Source: Palleronia caenipelagi (GTDB lineage: Bacteria > Pseudomonadota > Alphaproteobacteria > Rhodobacterales > Rhodobacteraceae). Taken from it: a stretch of 64,000 bases of DNA. The stretch spans positions 62,001 to 126,000 of the forward strand of contig NZ_VFSV01000003.1 of NCBI RefSeq assembly GCF_007004065.1. Reading direction: 5' to 3'. The position numbers and the translations under genes are program-made. Below are positions 53,713 through 61,229 of the stretch, piece by piece (positions within the stretch are counted from its first letter, which is position 1; every line of letters starts with the position of its first letter). Under the pieces are notes generated by a model. That model was not told the origin of the DNA. It saw only the letters and a list, made by a program, of their open reading frames with translations, and made no database searches.

Positions 53713-54203
53713 ATGTAGCGGATCTGGTCCGCCCAATATTTTTCGACCCGGCGGAGCCCGAGGTTGACCATCGAAATCGTGTCAAAATCAAGATAGCTGC
53801 CATCCTGCAAACCCCTGCCATGGCGCTCGAACAGGTTCCCGACCCGGCGGGCAATATCCCGTCCCTTGTCGGTGACGCTCACGCGGACCGCCCGGCCGTC
53901 CATGTCACATCGCTTGTGGTGCATGTAGCCCTGTTCGACCAGCTTCTTCAGGTTGTAGGAGACGTTAGAGCCCTGATAGAAACCACGGCTGCGCAGTTCG
54001 CCAGCGGTCACCTCCTGATTGCCAACGTTGAACAGCAACAGGGCTTGAACGGCGTTGATATCATCGATCCCTGAGCGCTCAAATTCATCCTTGAGCAGAT
54101 CGAGCAACAGACGGTGCAAATGCTCGATCAAGGACAGGGCTGACAGGTATTCCTGCGCAAAGGCCGTCACTTCGGCCGTGGCGATGTGCTTCTGAAAGGT
54201 CAT
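53706..54203 (-). CDS. MarR-family (LdtR-like) transcriptional regulator
   Basis: This 165-residue winged-helix protein has the segments ALLLFNVGNQEVTAGELRSRG (split), FYQGSNVSYNLKKLVEQGY and VRVSVTDKGRDIA. It is closest to the LdtR group of alphaproteobacterial MarR proteins, in which L,D-transpeptidase and cell-wall genes are targets. That assignment is by general resemblance only. Its own promoter region is at 54204-54273. Confidence 0.82.
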   Translation of the reverse strand: MTFQKHIATAEVTAFAQEYLSALSLIEHLHRLLLDLLKDEFERSGIDDINAVQALLLFNVGNQEVTAGELRSRGFYQGSNVSYNLKKLVEQGYMHHKRCDMDGRAVRVSVTDKGRDIARRVGNLFERHGRGLQDGSYLDFDTISMVNLGLRRVEKYWADQIRYIY

Positions 54204-54273
54204 GTCAAGTCCACCCGATATTCGAATGACCTGACGGTGCCACTAAAAGCTTAAGGAAACGCTACTCGGACCG

Positions 54274-54564
54274 CTACCCGCGCGCCTCACGCGCCTGGGC
54301 GGCATGAGCGACAGCAAACGCACTGATATCTGCGACCAGCGCGCTGTACTCTGTGGGGGCGGCGTCTTGACCGCTGACCCAGCGGTACAGATCCTGATCG
54401 TTCTCAAACATGAACCGCTCGTAGAGAGCCAGCCCCTCATCATCCATTTCGGCCAGCCGGGCTTCGGCATAGCCGCCAAGGATGATGTCCATCTCTTTGA
54501 TTCCTCTACGAATGGAGCGCAGCCCCAGCTTGCGGAGCATCTGCTCCCGGTCTTCGGTCGTCAC
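54274..54564 (-). CDS. sdhE: Succinate dehydrogenase assembly factor (DUF339)
   Basis: This 96-residue protein helps attach FAD covalently to flavoproteins such as SdhA. The family motif is LRSIRRGIKEMDIILGGYA, carrying the R-G-x-x-E site. The start is GTG 54564, coupled by a GTGA overlap to the stop of the upstream XRE regulator. Confidence 0.9.
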   Translation of the reverse strand: MTTEDREQMLRKLGLRSIRRGIKEMDIILGGYAEARLAEMDDEGLALYERFMFENDQDLYRWVSGQDAAPTEYSALVADISAFAVAHAAQAREARG

Positions 54565-54956
54565 TGGCGTTCCATCTCCCGCAGCCGCTTTTCGAGACGG
54601 CCCATCCGGTCGGCGGCACGGATCAGCTGGGCCCGCATTTGGCGCAGATCGGCGAGGACGGCGGCGCGATCCATATCGGCCGTGTCCACGGGCGGGGAAA
54701 TCCCCTCTCCGTCGCCGGTGATCAGCCAAGGCAGAGAGACATTAAGCACACCAGAGAGCATCGACAAGCGGTTGGCGCGCGGTTCTGAGATATCGTTTTC
54801 CCACTTCTCCAGCGTGGTCAGCTTGATCCCGAGGCGGCGGCACAGCTCTTCCTGACTCATCCCGACCGCGCGGCGCGCATCCGTCAACCTGTCCCCGAAG
54901 GTCGCAGACTCGTCGGAATACCAGTTCTGGGTCTCATCGGCGGGCGCGTCAGTCAT
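54561..54956 (-). CDS. XRE-family helix-turn-helix regulator
   Basis: This 131-residue protein has an N-terminal XRE HTH (RAVGMSQEELCRRLGIKLTTLEKWEND split) and a C-terminal coiled-coil helix (ADLRQMRAQLIRAADRMGRLEKRLREME). It has no ligand domain. ATG 54956 has GGAGAG upstream. The GTGA overlap with sdhE means translation of the two is coupled. Confidence 0.88.
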   Translation of the reverse strand: MTDAPADETQNWYSDESATFGDRLTDARRAVGMSQEELCRRLGIKLTTLEKWENDISEPRANRLSMLSGVLNVSLPWLITGDGEGISPPVDTADMDRAAVLADLRQMRAQLIRAADRMGRLEKRLREMERQ

Positions 54957-55083
54957 CAGTCTCTCCACGGTCAGATCAGGTGTCGGGCATAGGGTAGCGG
55001 GTGCCACCCACGCAAACCCCCGGAGCGCGGCGTATCACCGGACAGATGCGACATTGACCGAAGGTTGCGCGACCGCCGGCAGG

Positions 55084-55905
55084 TCACTCGGGAATCGCAA
55101 AGGTCAGGCTCGCCCAAAGACTCTCCCACTGGACATCCATCGCGGCTCGCATCTCCGCGTCGGGTTCGCGCAGGACCACCGAGTCGAGCAGATAGGCGTG
55201 GCCCGGCGTCACCGGAACGGTCGCCCTCCCCTCCTGATCAGTCGTCACCGTCTGAATGCTGACGTCACCCAGTTGATCACGCTCGAAAATCTCGACCTGC
55301 TCCCCGTCGCGCGGCTCCCCGTCGTAGAACACCTGAACATCGAGCCCGTCCGACATGTCGCCAGTATAGGGGTTTTCCAGCGCCACGATCTCGACCTCCA
55401 GCCCCCACACCCGGTCCTCGCCCGCACCGTCGCCAACAGAGACAAGCGATTTACCATAGCGCGTATACCCCTCGGTCACGCCCTCCACCTGTGCGAACCC
55501 CCGCTCTGCATGAGCCTCGATCACCCAGTCAGCGGCTTTATGGCGCAGAAAGCTGTCGAACTTGTCCCAACTGTCCCAGGTGAGCTTGTAGTCCTTAGTC
55601 ACGTGCAGAATAGTGGCAAGGCCGGGCTTGGCTATGGGGACCTCGAGGGCCGGACGATCGCCAAGCTGCATCTCAACGGGGTTTGGGGTATCGCCACCGT
55701 TCGTCACGAGGTCGAACCGGCGGAAATTGGCAGGAATGTAGGCGTAGGACGTACCCCGAAATTCTTGGCCTACCTTGATGGCGGCGACGAGGTCTTCGCC
55801 GGGAGCGAGGGTGAAATCCTGAGGTTCAATCCAGAACTCATGGGCTGTGGCAGCGCCGGCAAATGCGCTACATGAGACGAGAAATGCGGAGAAAAGGAGC
55901 TTCAT
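55084..55905 (-). CDS. DUF4198 exported protein
   Basis: This 273-residue protein has a signal peptide (MKLLFSAFLVSCSAFAGAATA) followed directly by HEFWIEPQDF, the DUF4198 N-terminal signature. It ends with a short SLTFAIPE strand. DUF4198 proteins often adjoin cobalt/nickel or copper transport genes and may be periplasmic metal-binding partners. It is head-to-head with the HupE-like gene, with start codons 3 bp apart. No good ribosome site is visible, which is odd; it may be leaderless. Confidence 0.82.
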   Translation of the reverse strand: MKLLFSAFLVSCSAFAGAATAHEFWIEPQDFTLAPGEDLVAAIKVGQEFRGTSYAYIPANFRRFDLVTNGGDTPNPVEMQLGDRPALEVPIAKPGLATILHVTKDYKLTWDSWDKFDSFLRHKAADWVIEAHAERGFAQVEGVTEGYTRYGKSLVSVGDGAGEDRVWGLEVEIVALENPYTGDMSDGLDVQVFYDGEPRDGEQVEIFERDQLGDVSIQTVTTDQEGRATVPVTPGHAYLLDSVVLREPDAEMRAAMDVQWESLWASLTFAIPE

Positions 55906-55907
55906 GG

Positions 55908-57089
55908 ATGGGAGACCGGTGGGCTGAGGGCAGGAAAGTCGTGTCTCAGAGAGTGGGGCTATGGACCCATCTGTCAAGCGTGCTGACATGTGCCCTGGTC
56001 TGGCTGGCGCTGCTCGCTGCACCAGTCGCTGCCCATGAGGTGCAGCCTTCGGTGCTGACGCTTGAGCTGACGGGCGACACTGCGCTGATCGACGTCGAGG
56101 CGACCCTTGAGCCGTTCATTGCTGGGATCGACCTCGAAGGGCTGTTTGACACCAACGAAGCCGACCGCTCCGAAGCCAATGATGCGCTGCGGCGTGAAGA
56201 CCCTGAGGCACTCGCGCAGTCGTTCCGGGATCACTGGCCTCAGATGGGCGAGAGCCTGAAGGTCATGGTCGCCGGGGCCGCCCTGCCTCTGGCTCTGGAG
56301 ACCGTGGAGGTGCCAGAGGTGGGCGACCCGGAGTTGCCGCGCGTCTCGACGTTCCGTGCCAGCGTTGCTTTGCCCGAGGGAGATGCGCCCGTCACAGTGG
56401 TCTGGGCACCGCGTCTCGGGGCCGCCGCCATCCGGCAGGCGGGTGTGGGCGATGAAGGCTACTCGGTCTACTTGCCGTCCGGTGGCGAGACCGATCCGAT
56501 CCCGCGCGCTGGCGTCGTTGCGCAAAGCCCGTGGGCTGCGTTTTTTGACTATATCCCGGTAGGCTATGAGCACATCGTCCCGCTCGGCCTCGATCATATC
56601 CTGTTCGTGCTGGGCCTGTTCTTCCTCTCCACGCAGATGCGCCCGCTTCTGTGGCAAGTAACGGCGTTCACGCTTGCCCACACGCTGACGCTCGCACTGG
56701 CCGCGCTCGGCGTGGTCAGCATTCCGGCCAGTATCGTCGAGCCTCTTATTGCCGCATCCATCGTCTATGTGGGCGTCGAGAATGTGCTCAGCTCTCAGAT
56801 GTCCCGCTGGCGCCCTATGGTGGTGCTGGCCTTTGGCCTGCTGCACGGTCTGGGCTTTGCGGGGGTGCTGGCGGAATATGGCCTCGGGACGGCGAATTTC
56901 GTACCGAAACTCATCGGCTTCAATGTGGGCGTCGAGCTGGGACAGCTCAGCGTGATTGCCGCTGCCTTCCTTTTGGTGGGGGTCTGGTTCCGCAACAAGC
57001 CGTGGTACAAGTCCCGCATCGCCAATCCCGCCTCGATCCTGATCGCGCTGGTGGGCGCGTATTGGTTCCTTGAGCGGACGATTCTCTGA
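55908..57089 (+). CDS. HupE/UreJ-family membrane protein
   Basis: This 393-residue protein starts with a long basic N-region and a signal-like helix (LSSVLTCALVWLALLAAPVAA), then a periplasmic domain (about 40-195) and six membrane spans from about 225 to the end. The HupE/UreJ motif region GLDHILFVLGLFFLSTQ and AHTLTLALAALG is clear. Relatives import nickel or cobalt. ATG 55908 is supported by AAGGAG (55894-55899) 8 nt upstream; GTG 55941 is an alternative. It pairs with the DUF4198 protein. Confidence 0.87.
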   Translation: MGDRWAEGRKVVSQRVGLWTHLSSVLTCALVWLALLAAPVAAHEVQPSVLTLELTGDTALIDVEATLEPFIAGIDLEGLFDTNEADRSEANDALRREDPEALAQSFRDHWPQMGESLKVMVAGAALPLALETVEVPEVGDPELPRVSTFRASVALPEGDAPVTVVWAPRLGAAAIRQAGVGDEGYSVYLPSGGETDPIPRAGVVAQSPWAAFFDYIPVGYEHIVPLGLDHILFVLGLFFLSTQMRPLLWQVTAFTLAHTLTLALAALGVVSIPASIVEPLIAASIVYVGVENVLSSQMSRWRPMVVLAFGLLHGLGFAGVLAEYGLGTANFVPKLIGFNVGVELGQLSVIAAAFLLVGVWFRNKPWYKSRIANPASILIALVGAYWFLERTIL

Positions 57090-57111
57090 CCTCCCAAAGC
57101 GGAAAACCCGA

Positions 57112-58212
57112 ATGACACAGACCACACTGGACGACAGCGCCCTGCCCTACGGGCATATCACAGTGATAGGAGCAGGCGCCTGGGGAACGGCGCTTGCTGC
57201 GGTGGCCCGCCGCGCAGGCCGGGAGGTGACGATCTGGGGCCGCGATGCGGAGGTGGTGGACGAGATCAACGGCTCGTCCCGCAACGAGCGATACTTGCCC
57301 GACACCCCTCTGCCCGAGGGGATGAAGGCCACCACCGACATGGCAGAAGCGTTGAGCGGCGCCGAAGCGGTGTTGATCGTCACCCCCTCTGTAACCCTGC
57401 GCGACATCGCGGCGGATATGCGTCCACATCTCCCCCAAGGCATTCCCGTTGCGCTCTGCGCCAAAGGGATCGAGACCGGAACCGGGCTCCTGCTGGCCGA
57501 GGTCGCGGGCGAAGAGCTGCCGGGGCACCCGATCGGAGCTTTGTCGGGGCCGACCTTCGCACGGGAAACAGTGCTGGGCCATCCAACCGCGGCCACGATC
57601 GCCTTTGACTTCAGCTATCGCGACCGGCTGGAGCCGGAGAAAAGCCCCGCCGCCCGGCTGTCCGTCTCCATGGGATCGGCCAGTTTCCGGCCGTATATTT
57701 CCGACGATCTCGTGGGTGTGGAAATCGGTGGCGCCGTGAAAAACGTCATCGCCATCGCCTGCGGCATCATGACCGGGGCGGGCTTCGCAGAAAACACCCG
57801 CGCCGCCCTCATCACCCGGGGCATGGATGAGATGAAGACGCTGGCCGAGACGCTTGGAGGGCGGCGCGAGACCGTGACAGGCCTCTCGGGCGCGGGGGAT
57901 CTGACGCTGACCTGCTCTTCTACCACGTCGCGCAATATGAGCCTCGGCACCCAGCTTGGACAGGGCATCCCCCGTCCGGAGTGTTTCGGTGGCGAGGATG
58001 TCGTGGTAGAAGGCGAGGTGAACGCGATTTCGGTCCATGATCTGGCCCGCAAATTGCGCGTCCGGCTCCCGATCTGCGAAGCGGTTCATGATGTGCTGCA
58101 CAAGGGCGCGGACATCACGCAGACCTTCCAGGACCTCTGGTCACAACCGCTCGAAGCCGAGCCCAAAGCCATGTCCCTGAAATTCAACCACCCCACCGGA
58201 GGCAAGACATGA
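57112..58212 (+). CDS. gpsA: NAD(P)H-dependent glycerol-3-phosphate dehydrogenase
   Basis: This 366-residue enzyme makes sn-glycerol-3-phosphate from DHAP. It has the dinucleotide motif VIGAGAWGTALA, the ALSGPTFARE segment, GAVKNVIAIACGI and the C-terminal VTGLSGAGDL...SRNMSLG. It is longer at the N-terminus than typical. It overlaps the HAD phosphatase gene by ATGA and is two genes upstream of ggpS, whose acceptor is glycerol-3-phosphate. Confidence 0.96.
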   Translation: MTQTTLDDSALPYGHITVIGAGAWGTALAAVARRAGREVTIWGRDAEVVDEINGSSRNERYLPDTPLPEGMKATTDMAEALSGAEAVLIVTPSVTLRDIAADMRPHLPQGIPVALCAKGIETGTGLLLAEVAGEELPGHPIGALSGPTFARETVLGHPTAATIAFDFSYRDRLEPEKSPAARLSVSMGSASFRPYISDDLVGVEIGGAVKNVIAIACGIMTGAGFAENTRAALITRGMDEMKTLAETLGGRRETVTGLSGAGDLTLTCSSTTSRNMSLGTQLGQGIPRPECFGGEDVVVEGEVNAISVHDLARKLRVRLPICEAVHDVLHKGADITQTFQDLWSQPLEAEPKAMSLKFNHPTGGKT

Positions 58213-59027
58213 GCGAACGCTTCACACCCGGTCCGATGACGCGGGGGATCACCGGCACTCGACTGGTACTAGCCACGGATCTCGACGGAACTTTTCTGGG
58301 GGGCACCGAGGACGACCGCCAGCGGCTCTATGACTGGGTGGAGGAAAACCGGGACAGCGTGGGGCTGATCTTTGCAACCGGACGCGACCCCGAGTTCATT
58401 GCCGAGCTGTGCGAGGGAGGCATCCCGTGGCCTGAATATGTAGTCGGCGATGTCGGCACCACCATTGCACAGATCACCGGCCAGACCCAGAACCCGATTG
58501 AAGCCCTCGAAGCTGAAATCGCTGAAGCCTGGAACACTGCGGGCGACAGGGTCCGCGCCGCGCTGGCCGAACTGCCTGGCCTGAAGGAGCAGGAGACTGC
58601 GTTTCGTTACCGGGTCAGCTATGATATGGATGTCACGTCTTTCGACCGGATCGCCATTGAGCGGGTCGAAGAGATGGGCCTCGACTGGATCGCTTCGGAC
58701 GGCAAGTACTTCGATGTTTTGCCAAAAGGAGTGTCCAAGGGGCCGTCGGTAAAGCGGCTGGTCAACCATCTGGGCATACCGCCGGCGCATGTGCTCTGCG
58801 CCGGGGATACGATGAACGACCTGAGCCTGCTGAGCTGCGGTCTGCCCGCGGTAGCGGTGGGTGGCTCCGAGCAACGGCTGGTGGATCACGTCGCCGATCT
58901 GCCCCATGTGCACGTAGCGGAGGCGAGAGGCGCGGGCGGTATCTTTGAGGCGATTGCCCGGCTTGGGCTGCACCCGTTGCCCGACGATCTGGCGGAGCGC
59001 TTTGCGGCAGAGACCGACACGGGCTGA
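58209..59027 (+). CDS. HAD-IIB sugar-phosphatase, proposed glucosylglycerol-phosphate phosphatase
   Basis: This 272-residue HAD-superfamily protein is of the sucrose-6-phosphate-phosphatase type. Motif I is ATDLDGTFLGG, motif II-like FATGRDPEF, motif III K in VSKGPSVKRL, and motif IV CAGDTMNDLSL. Its position between gpsA (4-bp overlap) and ggpS (30-bp gap) makes it the likely phosphatase that removes phosphate from glucosylglycerol-phosphate. It is not of the cyanobacterial StpA family, so if this is right it is a replacement. Confidence 0.85.
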   Translation: MSERFTPGPMTRGITGTRLVLATDLDGTFLGGTEDDRQRLYDWVEENRDSVGLIFATGRDPEFIAELCEGGIPWPEYVVGDVGTTIAQITGQTQNPIEALEAEIAEAWNTAGDRVRAALAELPGLKEQETAFRYRVSYDMDVTSFDRIAIERVEEMGLDWIASDGKYFDVLPKGVSKGPSVKRLVNHLGIPPAHVLCAGDTMNDLSLLSCGLPAVAVGGSEQRLVDHVADLPHVHVAEARGAGGIFEAIARLGLHPLPDDLAERFAAETDTG

Positions 59028-59057
59028 ACACAGCATTTAACCAGTAAGGAGACCAGC

Positions 59058-60542
59058 ATGAATTCCGATCTCGTGATCGTTTACCATCGGCAACCCTATG
59101 AGGAAGTCGAGGAGGACGGCCGGATCGTCTTTCGGGAAAACAAAAGCCCCAACGGCATCGTCCCGACCCTGAAGAGCTTTTTTGGACGCGTCGACAAAGG
59201 CGCTTGGGTCGCATGGAAACTCGCCAAGGATCCCTCCAATCCCGGCTTTGAATCCGTGGTCGAGATCGAAGACGCCTACGGCCAATATTCCGTTTCGCGC
59301 CTGCCGCTGACCGAGCATCAGGTGAAGTCATTTTACCACGTGACCTCTAAGGAGGCATTCTGGCCAATCCTTCACTCCTTCAAGGAGAAATACGACTACG
59401 ATCCGGTGGACTGGCCGACCTTCCGTGAGGTGAACTGGGCCTTTGCAGAAGCCGCCGCCGCCGAGGCGGCGGAGGGCGCAGTGGTTTGGGTCCACGACTA
59501 CAACCTGTGGCTTGTGCCCGGCTATCTGCTCAAACTGCGCCCCGACCTGCGGATCAGCTTCTTCCACCACACGCCTTTTCCGTCGGCGGATATGTTCAAC
59601 GTCCTTCCGTGGCGCAAGGAAATCATCGAGAGCCTCCTGTCCTGCGACGTGGTGGGCTTTCACATTCCGCGCTACGCAGCTAATTTCGTCGCCACCGCCG
59701 AGAGCTTGTTCGATGTGGAGACCGGTCCTCGCGTGCCGGTGAACCCCGACTTCATCCGTGACAATGTGGGGCTGACAGAGCGCAAGGTCGCACAACACCT
59801 CAGACACGGCGATCAGCTGGTGCGCGTGCAATCCTCCCCCGTCGGCGTGGATGTGGATTATATCGAAAGCCGGGCTACGACCGAAGAAACGCTGACGCAG
59901 GCCGCAGCCATCCGTGCGGAACTGGGCGAAGGCTCGATGATTCTGTCAGTGGGACGCACGGATTACACCAAGGGAGGCACCGACCAGCTCCTGTCGTTTG
60001 AACGGGTGCTGGAGGAGCGCCCTGATCTGCATAGCAAAGTGCGGCTCCTTCACGTCTCGGTCAGCGCAAATCGCAACATGACCGTCTATGAGGGCATTCA
60101 AAACGAGATCGAAGCAACGACCGGACGGATCAACGGACGGTTCGGCAGCTTTGACTGGACGCCGGTCACGTTGATGAGCAGAGCGATCCCATTTGATGAA
60201 CTGGTGGCCTATTACCGCGCCGCAGATGTCGCCTGGATCACACCTCTGGCCGACGGGATGAATCTGGTAGCCAAGGAGTTCGTGGCCTGTCGCGCAGACA
60301 ATCGTGGCGCCCTGGTCTTATCGGAATTCGCCGGGGCGGCGGTTGAGATGGGTTCCGCGGTGCTCGCCAATCCGTTCAGCCACAAGAGCATGGATCGCGC
60401 TATCCTTCAGGCACTGGAAATGCCGAAAGCTGAACAGGAAGCGCGGATGCAGTCCATGCGCGCGACGATCCGCAAGTATGACATTGCCCATTGGGCCGAG
60501 GATCAGATGGCTGGATTTGCCGGAGGGACAGACGCGCTCTGA
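59058..60542 (+). CDS. ggpS: Glucosylglycerol-phosphate synthase
   Basis: This 494-residue GT20 enzyme makes glucosylglycerol-phosphate from ADP-glucose and glycerol-3-phosphate. It resembles cyanobacterial GgpS strongly in several places, including [94 protein letters not shown] and [11 protein letters not shown]. It lacks the glycine-rich N-terminal region of trehalose-phosphate synthase OtsA and so is not OtsA. AAGGAG precedes ATG 59058. The product after dephosphorylation is the osmolyte glucosylglycerol. Confidence 0.93.
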   Translation: MNSDLVIVYHRQPYEEVEEDGRIVFRENKSPNGIVPTLKSFFGRVDKGAWVAWKLAKDPSNPGFESVVEIEDAYGQYSVSRLPLTEHQVKSFYHVTSKEAFWPILHSFKEKYDYDPVDWPTFREVNWAFAEAAAAEAAEGAVVWVHDYNLWLVPGYLLKLRPDLRISFFHHTPFPSADMFNVLPWRKEIIESLLSCDVVGFHIPRYAANFVATAESLFDVETGPRVPVNPDFIRDNVGLTERKVAQHLRHGDQLVRVQSSPVGVDVDYIESRATTEETLTQAAAIRAELGEGSMILSVGRTDYTKGGTDQLLSFERVLEERPDLHSKVRLLHVSVSANRNMTVYEGIQNEIEATTGRINGRFGSFDWTPVTLMSRAIPFDELVAYYRAADVAWITPLADGMNLVAKEFVACRADNRGALVLSEFAGAAVEMGSAVLANPFSHKSMDRAILQALEMPKAEQEARMQSMRATIRKYDIAHWAEDQMAGFAGGTDAL

Positions 60543-60566
60543 CCCTCCGCATGGTGAACAGACTTC

Positions 60567-61229
60567 TCAGCGCAGGCCCGAATGCACATCCTTTATCAGC
60601 AGCGATCCGAGGACCGGGCCTGCCCATTGCCGGGACTGACGGATGATCCCTTGCCGGTCGATCCAGTAGATATTCTCGATATCTGTACGCTCGGGAGACC
60701 TGCAGATCTCCCTCACCCGGCGCGTGTCGAACTGGCGCCCTGCGATAGTGATGACTTCGGAGCCGACACTGCGCTGCAGGCACTCGAACCGCTCTGGCTC
60801 GACCTGTGCATTACCGCGCAACCGATAGTGGGTCCGCACGACCTTACCGCCCACATCGAGTGAACTGATGGTGGATCCGTCCAGATCGAACCCATAGCCC
60901 GCCGTGCCGATGAGATATCCGCGCCGCGTCACAACCTGTACGCCGTCATCTGACTGCCACGTGATTGTGTCCCTGTTGACCGCCGCGATGGTAAAGCCCG
61001 CCTCGTTCCCAGTCTCAAGGTTTTCAACGATCAGGATGTTCACCGGCGCGTTGCGGATCGCAGCGGGCGATGCCGTCACTCGGGACTTCTCAGGCTCCGA
61101 CAGCGCACTGGCCGCGAGTTGGACAGCATCCTTCGCGTAGTAATAAATACCTGTCTGCTGGTCTGGGTTGTTGCCGCAGGCGGTGACCGCAAGAAGCGCG
61201 AGCGCTGCGAAAGACTGTTTTAGCGCCAT
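60567..61229 (-). CDS. yjbF: YjbF-family (GfcB-like) outer-membrane lipoprotein
   Basis: This 220-residue protein has a lipoprotein signal with lipobox VTAC (MALKQSFAALALLAVTACGNN split) and a YjbF/GfcB domain. Family members belong to exopolysaccharide gene clusters of Yjb or Gfc type; function is unproven. The start overlaps the end of yjbH by 10 bp, and a further in-frame GTG lies at 61241. It is last in the yjbH-yjbF pair. Confidence 0.88.
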   Translation of the reverse strand: MALKQSFAALALLAVTACGNNPDQQTGIYYYAKDAVQLAASALSEPEKSRVTASPAAIRNAPVNILIVENLETGNEAGFTIAAVNRDTITWQSDDGVQVVTRRGYLIGTAGYGFDLDGSTISSLDVGGKVVRTHYRLRGNAQVEPERFECLQRSVGSEVITIAGRQFDTRRVREICRSPERTDIENIYWIDRQGIIRQSRQWAGPVLGSLLIKDVHSGLR

